64,000 nt of DNA from Opitutaceae bacterium (GCA_015075305.1 JABTUS010000003.1:310001-374000); one strand, 5' to 3'. Numbered from the stretch's first letter, positions 43,837-52,805 are shown. The notes: a model not told the origin generated them from the letters alone. A program made the numbers and translations.

Positions 43837-45156
43837 ATGAGCACCTCCCGCGCTTCGGGCTCTCCGTTCAGTCGCGTCGTCGTTTCCAGCATGATGGGCA
43901 CGGCGATCGAGTGGTATGACTTTTTTCTGTACGGCACCGCCGCAGCACTGGTTTTCAATCACTTGTTCTTCCCGACGCTCGAGCCGCTGGCGGGCACGAT
44001 GGCGGCTTTTGCGAGCTACGCTGTCGGATTCTTCGCGCGACCGCTGGGCGGAATTGTGTTCGGCCATTTCGGCGACCGCATTGGCCGGAAATCCATGCTG
44101 ATCACCACACTCGTCATGATGGGTGTGGCCACCTTCCTGGTAGGACTCCTGCCGACCTACGACCAGGTTGGATTGTGGGCGCCCATCCTGCTCGTGGTGC
44201 TGCGCATTGTCCAGGGGCTCGCCGTCGGTGGCGAGTGGGGCGGCGCGGTGCTGATGGTTGCCGAGCATTCGGGTCATGACCGGCGCGGATTCTTTGTCAG
44301 CTGGGTTCAGGTGGGCGTGCCTGTCGGCCTGCTGCTGGCCACGGGCGTTTTCGCCCTTTTCTCCTATCTTCCGGAAAGAAGTTTTCTCGCATGGGGGTGG
44401 CGCGTGCCATTCCTGCTCGGCATCGTGCTGACCGGACTGGGATTCTTCATTCGCCTGAAGGTGATGGAGAGCCCCGTTTTTGAGCAGGCGCGCAAGACAG
44501 GGGGAGACAGGCGCGCGCCGCGTTTGCCGATTGTCGAGGTGCTTCGCACCCACAAGAAAAACGTGTTCCTGTCCATGGGGGCGCGCATGGCGGAGAATGC
44601 CTTCTTCTACATCTTCACCGTCTGGGTTCTCAGCTATGCCACTCAGAACCTGGGTCTTTCGCGCAGTTCCCTGCTCAACGGCGTGCTGATCGGCTCCGCG
44701 GTCCAGATCGTGGCGATCCCGTGGTTCGGCGCGCTTTCGGATCGGATCGGGCGAAAGCCGGTGTACTTGGGGGGGACCGTGTTCCTGCTGGCCTTCGTGA
44801 TGCCGTTCTTCTGGTTGGTTGAGACTCGCAGCGAGCCGCTCGTCTGGCTGGCCATCGTGGTCGGCATGGTGGGGCACGCGGCGCTTTACGGACCGCAGGC
44901 CGCGTTTTTTTCGGAGCTCTTTGGCACGGGCACGCGCTATACGGGAGCCTCGCTCGGCTACCAGCTTGCCGCCCCATTTGCCGGCGGGCTCGCGCCCTTG
45001 ATCGCCTCCGCGCTGCTCCGATCGTCGGGCGGGGCGACCTGGCCGATCGCGGTCTATCTCGGCTTTCTCGGCGTGATAACCTTGGTCAGTGTGAAACTGG
45101 CGGCGGAGACTCATCGCACGAACTTGAGTGAGGATCCGGCGACTGCCCAACGATGA
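43837..45156 (+). CDS. MHS-family MFS transporter (metabolite:H+ symporter)
   Basis: 439 residues with about 12 membrane segments. 'GTAIEWYDFFLYGTAAALVF' in helix 1, 'RPLGGIVFGHFGDRIGRK' and 'RIVQGLAVGGEWGGAVLMVAE' are the diagnostic motifs of the metabolite:H+ symporter family (shikimate, citrate, ketoglutarate and proline-betaine carriers). Its ATGA overlap with the next gene, a large exported esterase, suggests that the esterase releases what this carrier imports. This makes it the second transporter in the operon after the MFS at 39715. Confidence 0.88.
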   Translation: MSTSRASGSPFSRVVVSSMMGTAIEWYDFFLYGTAAALVFNHLFFPTLEPLAGTMAAFASYAVGFFARPLGGIVFGHFGDRIGRKSMLITTLVMMGVATFLVGLLPTYDQVGLWAPILLVVLRIVQGLAVGGEWGGAVLMVAEHSGHDRRGFFVSWVQVGVPVGLLLATGVFALFSYLPERSFLAWGWRVPFLLGIVLTGLGFFIRLKVMESPVFEQARKTGGDRRAPRLPIVEVLRTHKKNVFLSMGARMAENAFFYIFTVWVLSYATQNLGLSRSSLLNGVLIGSAVQIVAIPWFGALSDRIGRKPVYLGGTVFLLAFVMPFFWLVETRSEPLVWLAIVVGMVGHAALYGPQAAFFSELFGTGTRYTGASLGYQLAAPFAGGLAPLIASALLRSSGGATWPIAVYLGFLGVITLVSVKLAAETHRTNLSEDPATAQR

Positions 45157-47246
45157 TATCAATGCTGAAGACTCATTCCTTCGCTTGCGCGTGCGTCAAT
45201 GCAGCGTGCGTGCTCGTGGCTGCAGCGGTCCTGCTGCCCGTGCAGGCCATGGCAGAAACGACCCACGCGACGCCGCAGCCGTTGGCTCTGTTTCGCACCG
45301 CACTCGGCCTGCCTGACCGGCCTGACGGGATTGGGGAGGAGGAGTGGAGCCGCCTGCTGCAATCAGGGGCAGAGCTGCAACGCCGTCTGGAGTCGCTCCG
45401 TGAGGACGGCGATGGTGCGAAGTGGCCGATTCCAACTGACCTTCTGGCGGATGCGGAAGCTCACTGGCGCAATGTACTCTGGCTGTTCCGGTATGAGGAG
45501 AAACTGGAGGCGGGGGATGTCGAACGCATCGAACGCGCGCTCGACGAAGGCAAGGCCCGGGCGGTGGAGCTGGCCGCGGGCACCGCTGGCTGGACGAATC
45601 GAAGGGGCCGGTTGCTTCGTGGTTTTGTGTCCGCCATCGACGGGTCCTTTCAGCCCTATGGCCTGATCGTGCCGAAGGCGTACGTTCCCGGGAGGCCGAT
45701 CCGGCTGGATGTCGTGCTTCACGGCAGCACCCGTCCGCGCGGTGGTGTCGCGCTGCGCATCAGCAATCGTTTCATTGAGGCGCCGGATTCTCCGCCGGTT
45801 GAAGAGCAGGATTTTATCGAACTGTATCCGTTGGGCAGGGTGGAGAATTGCTATCGCTGGGCCGGCGAGACGGACATCTTCGAGGCGATTGAAGCCGTCT
45901 GTCGCCAGTACTCCATTGACCGCGAACGGATCGTGCTGCGTGGTTTTTCGATGGGAGCCTCAGGAACCTGGCATGTTGGATTGAAGCATCCGGACCGTTT
46001 CGCGGCGCTCGGTCCCTATTGTGGATATGTCGATACGTACCGCTTTTCCGCATCGCCGAATCCGCGTTTCGTGCGCGTGGCCGATCTTCCTCCGGTGCAG
46101 GCGGCCGGGCTTCATCTCAACGACGCGATCGATTACGCCGCCAATGCCGGCGTGGTACCCGTGGTCGCTGCGATGGGTGAGCTGGACCCCGGCTTCTTCA
46201 ATCACGTTTACATGGCGGAGGCGTTTGCGAAGGAAGGGCTGAAGCTGGTCAACCTCATTGCGCCAGGGACAGCGCACCAGATTCACCGGGAGACCCAGGC
46301 CAGGCAGTTGCAGCAGATCGCTACGTTGATTGAGGCGCGCGTGGGAAAGGTGCCGCGGACCCTGCGCTTCGTCACCTGGTCGCTGAAGTATGCCCACTGC
46401 CACTGGATCGAGTTGAGACAGCTCGGCCATCACTATGAACGGGCTGAGATTTCTGTCCGACAGGACGATGAGGGAGTTGTCAGGGTCGAGGCTCTGCGGA
46501 ACATTGAGTGCTTTGCGCTGGATCGCTCGCGGCTGCCGGGACCGATGACGGGGCTTGTGGTGCTGGGGGAAAAGTTGCCGCTCCCGCCGCACGAGCCGGT
46601 TGTCGTTGTCGAAAAAACCAACGCAGGCTGGCAATGGGTAAAGTCGGATGAAGGCGCGACTCCGCGTTCCAAGCGACCGGGGTTGCAGGGACCGATCGAC
46701 GATGCGTTTACGGGGGCGTTTCTGTGCGTGCGCGGCACGGGCGAGCCGTGGCACCCGCAGATTGCCGCGTGGGCCGAGGCCTCGCTCCGTCGCTTTGCCT
46801 ACGAATGGTCGCGTTACATGGGAGGAGAACTGCCGGTGAAGAACGACACCGAGGTGACGCCGGAGGACCTGCGCACGCGCCACCTTGTGCTGTTCGGCGA
46901 TCCCGGCAGCAATCGGTGGATAAGGGAAGCGCTCCCATCCCTGCCGGTGGAGTGGACGCCTGAGACGGTCGGTTTCGACCGACGCGTGTCCGCCGCGACC
47001 CATGCTCCGGTCCTGATCTGCGCGAGCCCCCTTCCCGGAGCGGAAGGTCACTACATCGTGGTGAACAGTGGTCACACCTTTCACGAGTGGGAATTCTCGA
47101 CGGTGAACTACCTCCTGTTTCCCCATCTCGGAGATTGGGCGCTGGTCGAAACGCAAGCGGATGCGACGACCTGGAAGCCCGGGGCCCCATCGTTTCCCGA
47201 GCGCATCCTGGAATCAGGCTATTTCGACGAAAGCTGGAGGCGTTGA
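45153..47246 (+). CDS. Large exported esterase, prolyl-oligopeptidase-like alpha/beta hydrolase
   Basis: 697 residues; the ATG at 45153 overlaps the MHS stop. A signal peptide ends about 'AMAET'. The middle carries an alpha/beta-hydrolase domain: 'LDVVLHGSTRPRGGV' (oxyanion region), 'VLRGFSMGASGTWH' with the nucleophile in G-x-S-x-G at about residue 270, and 'APGTAHQIH' as a possible catalytic histidine. The C-terminal 300 residues include a second, apparently non-catalytic part ('YIVVNSGHTFHEWEFSTVNY') often joined to such esterases in carbohydrate loci. It probably acts outside the cytoplasm on an ester substrate of the operon. Confidence 0.8.
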   Translation: MISMLKTHSFACACVNAACVLVAAAVLLPVQAMAETTHATPQPLALFRTALGLPDRPDGIGEEEWSRLLQSGAELQRRLESLREDGDGAKWPIPTDLLADAEAHWRNVLWLFRYEEKLEAGDVERIERALDEGKARAVELAAGTAGWTNRRGRLLRGFVSAIDGSFQPYGLIVPKAYVPGRPIRLDVVLHGSTRPRGGVALRISNRFIEAPDSPPVEEQDFIELYPLGRVENCYRWAGETDIFEAIEAVCRQYSIDRERIVLRGFSMGASGTWHVGLKHPDRFAALGPYCGYVDTYRFSASPNPRFVRVADLPPVQAAGLHLNDAIDYAANAGVVPVVAAMGELDPGFFNHVYMAEAFAKEGLKLVNLIAPGTAHQIHRETQARQLQQIATLIEARVGKVPRTLRFVTWSLKYAHCHWIELRQLGHHYERAEISVRQDDEGVVRVEALRNIECFALDRSRLPGPMTGLVVLGEKLPLPPHEPVVVVEKTNAGWQWVKSDEGATPRSKRPGLQGPIDDAFTGAFLCVRGTGEPWHPQIAAWAEASLRRFAYEWSRYMGGELPVKNDTEVTPEDLRTRHLVLFGDPGSNRWIREALPSLPVEWTPETVGFDRRVSAATHAPVLICASPLPGAEGHYIVVNSGHTFHEWEFSTVNYLLFPHLGDWALVETQADATTWKPGAPSFPERILESGYFDESWRR

Positions 47247-47497
47247 GCCTGATCACGATGAGGGGCCCACACCCAAACCAATGGGGTCGCCATGGGCTGG
47301 GTATATTGCACACTTATGCGACTTCGACATCCCACTGCCTTGCTTTGGTGGGCTGGCAAGGTTCACGCCGTTGGCGCGTGTGGTGTTGAGCGAGCCTTCC
47401 GCTCTTTGGGCAATGGGTGCGCCGTTGCGGCTTTGATGTTGGGCGCACGGTTGCCGCTTGCGTGTGATTTATCCGGCGCTGTTCACCGGCGCGCGAT

Positions 47498-47620
47498 CCC
47501 AGGTCACGACAAAGCGTGCCCCTCCAACGGGGGGGCATACCCCTCAACGGAGGGGATGCAGGCAACGGAGGGGGGATACACGCAGTGATGGAGGGGCACG
47601 CTCCGTCGTGACCTGGGGAC
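47498..47620. repeat. REP-like inverted repeat pair in the 47247-47658 gap
   Basis: Two copies of a GC-rich element face each other: 47498-47527 (containing CACGACAAAGCGTGCCCC) and 47588-47620 (containing GGGGCACGCTCCGTCGTG). Their arms are about 30 bases with 2 mismatches. Between them 'CAACGGAGGGG'-like words repeat. The same element occurs four more times at 59955-60402. The rest of the 412-base gap between the esterase and DoxX stops holds no gene I recognise. Confidence 0.7.
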
Positions 47621-47658
47621 GGGCCTCGCACTTCTCGTGCGGATATTTACCGGAGGCG

Positions 47659-48081
47659 TCAGAGATTCGAACCCTTCCGGGCGTCGACGGAGAAGCGGCC
47701 GCCGCCGGCGATAAAGAGGGTGAGGAAGGCACCGATGTAGAGGAACGCCAGTTCACCGCTGGTCGGTCCCGAGAGCTGACCCTTGTGTATCAGAAAGAAT
47801 GCCACACCGAGTCCAAATGCCGATCCGAGCGCAGCCAGGCGGGTGAAGAGTCCGAGGATGATGAGGATCGGGAAAACCACCTCGCCGAACAAGGCGAGGA
47901 AGTAGCTGGTGCTGTTGCCCACGCCAAGGGGATCGTAGAATGTCGTACGCATCGTGGAGAACGCCTCGACCTTGCCCTTGCCGTGAAGCCAGAGCAGCGA
48001 GAGGCCGAAATAGACGCGGATCAGAAGAAGCGCGGCATCGGCGCTGCTGGGAAGGAAGCTGAGTTGAAGGAGCTTTTTCAT
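47659..48081 (-). CDS. DoxX-family membrane protein
   Basis: 140 residues with four hydrophobic helices. 'LLLIRVYFGLSLLWLHGKGK', 'ALFGEVVFPILIILGLFTRLAALG' and 'FLYIGAFLTLFIAGGGRFSVD' match the DoxX/DoxD-like family, which includes small inner-membrane oxidoreductase-associated proteins of mostly unknown function. It is divergent from aroB, with 135 bases between the two starts. The REP-like repeats lie directly downstream of its stop. Confidence 0.8.
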   Translation of the reverse strand: MKKLLQLSFLPSSADAALLLIRVYFGLSLLWLHGKGKVEAFSTMRTTFYDPLGVGNSTSYFLALFGEVVFPILIILGLFTRLAALGSAFGLGVAFFLIHKGQLSGPTSGELAFLYIGAFLTLFIAGGGRFSVDARKGSNL

Positions 48082-48216
48082 GGGAAACGGAGGTTGGTTG
48101 TATGAGGCGATTCATCACTTCCAAAAAACCGACCGTCCCGCGCAGGTGATGCGTGTGCCTTGCACGGGGCGTAGACGGTTGACCGGAGGCGGCGGGATCG
48201 CTTGCATGGGCATTCC

Positions 48217-49305
48217 ATGGTCGATCAGTACTTTGTCAAACTAGGCGAGCGCGGCTACCCGATATATTTCGGGGGCGACCTGGCGGCCGGGATTCATTCC
48301 AAGCGGGAGGCCCTGAGGACCGCGGGGCGGGGCGTTGTGGCTGTGATCGATGGTGCCGTCGCCGAAAAGCAGGCGACCGCGGTTGGCGCGATCCTGGGGG
48401 ACACCCCAAGGCTGCTGGTCAACCCAGGGGAATCCAGCAAGTCGCTCGGCAACCTGGGCACCATACTCGATTTCATGGCGGCCCATCGTCTCGATCGGAG
48501 CAGCGTGCTCATTGCGATCGGGGGCGGTGTGATCGGGGATCTGGCGGGCTTCGCGGCGGCGAGCTTTCTGCGCGGGATAGCGTTCTGGCAGGTTCCGACC
48601 ACACTGCTTGCGATGGTCGACAGTTCGGTTGGGGGCAAGACCGGCATCAATCTCGCGGCGGGGAAGAATCTCGCCGGTGCGTTTCACCAGCCGTCGCAGG
48701 TCTTCATTTCGACGGGTCTGCTTGCGACGCTGCCGGACAGGGAGTTTGCGGCGGGTTGCGCGGAGGTCATCAAGTACGGACTCCTCGGCGATCCCGAACT
48801 TCTGGAGCGACTGGAGGAGTCGGCCCTGACGCCGCGAAGCCCCGATCTTGCGGGCGTGATCCGGCGTTGCTGCGAGGCCAAGGCGCGTGTCGTGGAGGCG
48901 GATGAATTTGAGCGCGCCGCGCAGGGCGGGCGGGCGCTGTTGAACCTTGGACACACGTTTGGCCACGCGATCGAGCAGGCGACCGGTTACGGCGCCTACC
49001 TTCACGGCGAGGCTGTCGCCATCGGGCTCGCCGCGGCGGCCAGGTTGTCGTTGAAACTTGGATACCTGAGCCCGGCGGACATCGCGCGGGTCGAAGCGCT
49101 GATCGTCGCGCACGGCCTGCCGGTGCGCCTGCGCGAACCGGTGTCGCTCGGTGTCCTCACCGCGGCGATGGCGCGCGACAAGAAGGTCCGTGCGGGGCGC
49201 CTTCGTTTTGTGGTGATGAGACGGCTGGGCGAGGCGGCGACCCAGGATGATGTCGATCCGCAACTGGCGGAGTCGGCCTTTCGAGAGGTGGGCGCGGTGC
49301 CTTAG
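48217..49305 (+). CDS. aroB: 3-dehydroquinate synthase
   Basis: 362 residues from the ATG at 48217; a TTG at 48202 would add five residues. 'AIGGGVIGDLAGFAAASFLRG', 'PTTLLAMVDSSVGGKTGIN', 'GCAEVIKYGLLGD' and 'NLGHTFGHAIEQ' are the NAD, zinc and phosphate-binding motifs of the enzyme that converts DAHP to 3-dehydroquinate in the shikimate pathway. The length is normal. It begins a plus-strand run of housekeeping genes. Confidence 0.95.
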   Translation: MVDQYFVKLGERGYPIYFGGDLAAGIHSKREALRTAGRGVVAVIDGAVAEKQATAVGAILGDTPRLLVNPGESSKSLGNLGTILDFMAAHRLDRSSVLIAIGGGVIGDLAGFAAASFLRGIAFWQVPTTLLAMVDSSVGGKTGINLAAGKNLAGAFHQPSQVFISTGLLATLPDREFAAGCAEVIKYGLLGDPELLERLEESALTPRSPDLAGVIRRCCEAKARVVEADEFERAAQGGRALLNLGHTFGHAIEQATGYGAYLHGEAVAIGLAAAARLSLKLGYLSPADIARVEALIVAHGLPVRLREPVSLGVLTAAMARDKKVRAGRLRFVVMRRLGEAATQDDVDPQLAESAFREVGAVP

Positions 49306-49329
49306 TTCGGAAATCCAGGAGCAATCATC

Positions 49330-49956
49330 ATGGCCGCCATCGACGAGAGCATTGTCCGGGAGTACTTCGAGCAGAATGGTTTTCTCGTGCGGCAGATGCG
49401 CAAGTACCAGGTGACGGCCCGCAGGAAGACGACGGACGAGGAGATCGACCTGCTCGTCTACAATCCGGCCTGGCAGCGCGGAGAGCGGAAGCCCGACTTC
49501 TTTCTTTTTGTCAGCGAGCTGAAATTCCTGCACCAGGCCGTCGTGGCGATCAAGCCGTGGCACACGGATGTCTTCACGCCGGGCATGTTGAAGAATTCGC
49601 CGGAGATCTTTCGTTTTCTCGAGGGCAATGTCATGAAGCAGGCTGCCCGTTTTTTCCCAAAGTCGGACGGATCCGATGCCGCGGCGGAGGATGGGGAGGA
49701 GATCACCCGCGTGCTGGTGCTGCCCAGTCTGCCAACGCAGGAGCCCTATCGATCCCAAAGCGTGCAGATGCTCAAGGAGCGCGGTGTCGACGGCATCATT
49801 TCGTTTCGCGCAATGCTGCAGGACCTGATCGAGAACATCGAAACGAACCTGAGCTATCGAAAGAGCGACACCCTCCAGGTGATGCGCATCCTAAAGAACT
49901 ACGATCTCCTGAAGGACCCGCAGATGGATCTGCTGTCGCCAAAACCCAAGTCCTGA
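49330..49956 (+). CDS. Conserved hypothetical protein with a PD-(D/E)XK-like pattern
   Basis: 208 residues, preceded by AGGAG nine bases before the ATG, so clearly expressed. No family is recognised with certainty. An N-terminal helix ('IVREYFEQNGFLVRQMRKYQV') is followed by 'EEIDLLVYNP' and, about 20 residues on, 'LFVSELKFL'. This D...E-x-K spacing on hydrophobic strands, then 'VVAIKPWHTD', resembles the core of PD-(D/E)XK nuclease-like folds. The C-terminal half ('RVLVLPSLPTQEPYRSQSV') has no motif I know. It sits between aroB and lpxA with close spacing. Any nuclease activity is speculation. Confidence 0.75.
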   Translation: MAAIDESIVREYFEQNGFLVRQMRKYQVTARRKTTDEEIDLLVYNPAWQRGERKPDFFLFVSELKFLHQAVVAIKPWHTDVFTPGMLKNSPEIFRFLEGNVMKQAARFFPKSDGSDAAAEDGEEITRVLVLPSLPTQEPYRSQSVQMLKERGVDGIISFRAMLQDLIENIETNLSYRKSDTLQVMRILKNYDLLKDPQMDLLSPKPKS

Positions 49957-49995
49957 ACGAAGCAGACCCGCCGCATTTTTGAAACTGAGTCGAGC

Positions 49996-50748
49996 ATGAG
50001 TGCAATACACCCCCAGGTGATCGTTGAGGATGGAGTTTCAATTGCCCCGGACGTGACAGTCATGGCAGGCGCCGTGCTCCGCCGCGGCACGCGTTTGGAG
50101 AGCGGTGTTGTTGTCCACCCCTATGCGGTGATCGGGGGCGAACCGCAGGATCTTCGTTTCTCAGCGGCGACGGTTTCGGGTGTCAGGGTGGGGGAGGGGA
50201 CAACCGTGCGCGAGTACGTGACGATCAACCGTTCGACCAAGGCCGAGGGCTTCACGACGGTCGGCAGGAATTGCTTCCTCATGGCGGGGGTGCACCTCGG
50301 ACACGATTCGCAGGTGGGAGACCAGGTTGTGCTGGCGAACAATGTGCTGCTTGCTGGTCACGTGCACGTTGGAGATCGGGCGTTCATTGGCGGGGGATGT
50401 GCGATTCACCAGTTCTGCCGCGTCGGCGAGGGGGCGATGATTGGCGGGCTGGCCCGCATCACGGTGGATGTGCCGCCGTTTTCGATGGTCGCCGAGCGCG
50501 ACGAACTGGTGGGCCTGAATATTGTCGGGCTCAAGCGTCGCGGCCTTCCGCGTGAAACCATGCGCGAACTCAAGGAGGCGTTCCGGCATGTCTTTTTCAC
50601 GCCTGGCAACATTCGTGCGATTGCAGCGGGCTTGCTGCCGGCGGCGCGAGCACCCGAGGTCAGGCTGTTTCTCGAATTCTTCTCGGGAGGGAAACGCGGC
50701 TTCTCACGCCCAAGGCGCGGCAGGCCTGTGGAGGATTCCGCGGAATGA
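49996..50748 (+). CDS. lpxA: Acyl-ACP--UDP-N-acetylglucosamine O-acyltransferase
   Basis: 250 residues of left-handed beta-helix hexapeptide repeats followed by an alpha-helical C-terminus. 'VVVHPYAVIGGEPQDLRF', 'TTVREYVTINRST', 'NCFLMAGVHLGHDSQVGD' with the catalytic histidine region, and 'GGGCAIHQFCRVGEGAMIGG' are LpxA signatures. It does the first step of lipid A synthesis, showing a Gram-negative outer membrane, as the TonB receptors do. The last residues are arginine-rich. Its stop overlaps the pdxA start (ATGA). Confidence 0.93.
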   Translation: MSAIHPQVIVEDGVSIAPDVTVMAGAVLRRGTRLESGVVVHPYAVIGGEPQDLRFSAATVSGVRVGEGTTVREYVTINRSTKAEGFTTVGRNCFLMAGVHLGHDSQVGDQVVLANNVLLAGHVHVGDRAFIGGGCAIHQFCRVGEGAMIGGLARITVDVPPFSMVAERDELVGLNIVGLKRRGLPRETMRELKEAFRHVFFTPGNIRAIAAGLLPAARAPEVRLFLEFFSGGKRGFSRPRRGRPVEDSAE

Positions 50749-51671
50749 GGCGCCTCGCTCTCACCTGTGGCGATCCCGCCGGCATCGGCCCGGAGATCAT
50801 CGAGCGCTGGCTCGCTGCGGTTTCGCAGAAGAGCCGCGAGGTCGCGGTGATTGGTCCGGCGCGCTGGCTGGCGGCCCTGCCGCTGCGGGAGGATGAACGC
50901 ATCGCGGTGGGTGCGGACTCTTACGCCGCCCTGCCCGGCCAGCCGGATGATGCGAGTGCGCGGATTGCGTGGGACGCGATGGAGCGCGCGGCCGCGGGAT
51001 GCGTGACGGGCGAATTCGGAGGAGTCGTGACGGGGCCCGTGAGCAAGGCGCGGCTTGCGCGCATCGGCTTCGGATTCCCCGGGCAGACCGAGTTTTTCGC
51101 GAGCCGCTGGGAGGGTGAGCCAACGATGGCGTTCTGCGGCGGGAAACTGCGGGTCGTGCTTCTCACCTGGCACATCCCGCTGCGGGAGGTGCCTGCTCAC
51201 CTGACGGAGGAGAATTTTGAGCGTGCGATCCGCGCGGCCATGGAACTGGGGCGTGCGGAGGGATTCTCGGCGCCGCGTGTGGGCGTCTGCGGATTGAATC
51301 CGCACGCGGGAGAGGAGGGCCTTTTGGGCTCGGAGGAGCGCGACACGATCAACCCCATCCTGGAACGTCAGCGTGTGGTGCATCCGGGGCTGTCGCTTTG
51401 CCTGCCCGGCGACACGCTGTTCAGGCGGGCGGTGTCCGGTGAATTCGATGTAGTCCTGGCGCTGTATCATGACCAGGGGCTGGCACCGCTGAAGCTGGTG
51501 GATTTTGACGATGCCGTGAACGTGACCCTGGGCCTGTCGCATGTGCGGACCAGCCCGGATCATGGAACCGCATTTGCCATTGCCGGCAAAGGCCACGCCA
51601 ATCCGCGCAGTTTCACGAATGCCGTTGAAGTTGCGCGGAAACTGATCCGTCACCGAGCGGCGCTTGCCTGA
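50745..51671 (+). CDS. pdxA: 4-hydroxythreonine-4-phosphate dehydrogenase
   Basis: 308 residues; the start is fixed by the ATGA overlap with lpxA. 'LALTCGDPAGIGPEI' begins the protein, and the metal-binding histidines are in 'LTWHIPLREV', 'LYHDQGLAPLK' and 'TSPDHGTAFAIAG'. This is the PdxA pattern: NAD-dependent oxidation and decarboxylation in pyridoxal-phosphate synthesis. It ends 32 bases from a convergent methyltransferase gene. Confidence 0.94.
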   Translation: MRRLALTCGDPAGIGPEIIERWLAAVSQKSREVAVIGPARWLAALPLREDERIAVGADSYAALPGQPDDASARIAWDAMERAAAGCVTGEFGGVVTGPVSKARLARIGFGFPGQTEFFASRWEGEPTMAFCGGKLRVVLLTWHIPLREVPAHLTEENFERAIRAAMELGRAEGFSAPRVGVCGLNPHAGEEGLLGSEERDTINPILERQRVVHPGLSLCLPGDTLFRRAVSGEFDVVLALYHDQGLAPLKLVDFDDAVNVTLGLSHVRTSPDHGTAFAIAGKGHANPRSFTNAVEVARKLIRHRAALA

Positions 51672-51703
51672 ACAGCGCGAGCGCGTCATCCGATTCGCCT
51701 GCC

Positions 51704-52342
51704 TCAAGGGGCGCGCCACACCTCGGAGCGAATGAGCCGGGCGCAAAATTCCGCCTGTGCTTCGAGCTGAAAACCCGAGCGCTGGAGATAGGGCGCTACT
51801 GGGGTTGCTTCACGGGACTCCAGGTGCACCAGTGTCCGGAAGGTGCGGTACATGAGTGCGTGGATGAGTCGTGCCCGTGCGCGCCTCCAGCCATGCGGAG
51901 GTATCTGGAAATCGGCGTGCAGCCATTGGCCGCCAGGCGTGACGGAACCCGCGATGTGTGATACGACCGCGTCGACGTCGTCGCGGATGAAGCAGTCAAG
52001 CACGAACGGCGTGATGACTGCATCGAAACTGCGGGCGGCAATGTCCCACGAACGGATGTCAGCCTGGTGCCAGCAGACCCGCGCTGTCGGGAGATTCCCT
52101 TTCTGAAGACGCTTGTGGGCGACCTCGATCATGCCGCCGCTCGCCTCCACGACCGTGATGTCCGCGAGCGGCGCCTGGGGGATGAGCACCTCCAGACTGC
52201 GCCCAATTCCTTCGCCAACGATGAGAATGCTGCGGGCCGCTTGGAGCCGGTCGAAGTGGCAGGTCCGCGCTTTTTGCAGGATGCCTCCCGCGAGAAAACG
52301 CTCCATCCCCCGATAGAAGGGCGCGACTCCGTCAAAACTCAT
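51704..52342 (-). CDS. SAM-dependent methyltransferase
   Basis: 212 residues from the ATG at 52342, which overlaps the stop of the upstream membrane protein (ATGA). 'SILIVGEGIGRSLEVLI' is the SAM-binding glycine loop, 'ITVVEASGGMIEVAHKRL' the acidic residue of strand 2, and 'FDAVITPFVLDCF' motif IV. This is a class I methyltransferase, possibly acting on a lipid or small molecule given its coupling to membrane proteins. The substrate is unknown. Confidence 0.83.
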   Translation of the reverse strand: MSFDGVAPFYRGMERFLAGGILQKARTCHFDRLQAARSILIVGEGIGRSLEVLIPQAPLADITVVEASGGMIEVAHKRLQKGNLPTARVCWHQADIRSWDIAARSFDAVITPFVLDCFIRDDVDAVVSHIAGSVTPGGQWLHADFQIPPHGWRRARARLIHALMYRTFRTLVHLESREATPVAPYLQRSGFQLEAQAEFCARLIRSEVWRAP

Positions 52343-52722
52343 GCCGCTTCCCATGAAGCGAGCGCGCGGAAGTTCCAGACCAGCAGAGCTGCGCCTCCGC
52401 CGACGAAGTAGGCGGCGACGTCCATCCAGTCGGCCGTGCCATGATGGAGCAGGAAGGGCCCGACGCCCTCGCAGATCACCGACCAGACAGCCGCGTGCAG
52501 CAGGACCTCGGACGGACGCGGGGCACCGTCATGCAATCTCCATCCCATCAGCCTCTGAGCCCAGAGGACGAACGGCAGCGCAGCGGGAACCGTCAGCAGA
52601 TCGTTGAAGTGGGAATGGAGGAAGGAGGAATGCGTCCAGACCTCGCCCAGCGATCGATTCAGCGCGTACAGCGCGATCGCGGTCAGGCACAGGGGATCCA
52701 GCGCATAGCGGAAGGTTTTCAC
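52339..52722 (-). CDS. Small multi-pass membrane protein, unknown function
   Basis: 127 residues from a GTG at 52722 that overlaps the stop of a 28-codon frame upstream (GTGA). It has three to four hydrophobic helices ('LDPLCLTAIALYAL', 'LLTVPAALPFVLWAQRLM', 'VLLHAAVWSVICEGVGPFLL', 'DVAAYFVGGGAALLVW'). 'SHFNDLLTVPAALPFVLWA' resembles a recurrent motif in uncharacterised small membrane proteins. It is coupled to a methyltransferase downstream. I do not recognise a function. Confidence 0.7.
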   Translation of the reverse strand: MKTFRYALDPLCLTAIALYALNRSLGEVWTHSSFLHSHFNDLLTVPAALPFVLWAQRLMGWRLHDGAPRPSEVLLHAAVWSVICEGVGPFLLHHGTADWMDVAAYFVGGGAALLVWNFRALASWEAA

Positions 52723-52805
52723 AGAAGCGCCCACATGAGCAGTCCGCTGAGAACAGCGAGTGTGATATGACCCATCCAAGGCGCGAACAGTACGGTCGTT
52801 TTCAT
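52719..52805 (-). CDS. Possible 28-residue single-helix membrane peptide
   Basis: A short frame (ATG at 52805, starting MKTTVLFAPWM) encodes one hydrophobic helix ('HITLAVLSGLLMWALL') and stops by a 4-nt GTGA overlap with the next start. The downstream pair of genes is also joined by a 4-nt overlap, which argues that this frame is translated. There is no clear Shine-Dalgarno. It could be a real small protein or a leader that couples translation. Confidence 0.4.
   Translation of the reverse strand: MKTTVLFAPWMGHITLAVLSGLLMWALL

Noticed and set aside
47498..47620. CRISPR-like repeat array
   Set aside because: The repeats are inverted and unevenly spaced, with no constant spacer length and no cas genes nearby.
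47458..48105. A 215-codon plus-strand frame opposite DoxX
   Set aside because: It is the antisense shadow of DoxX joined to the repeat region.
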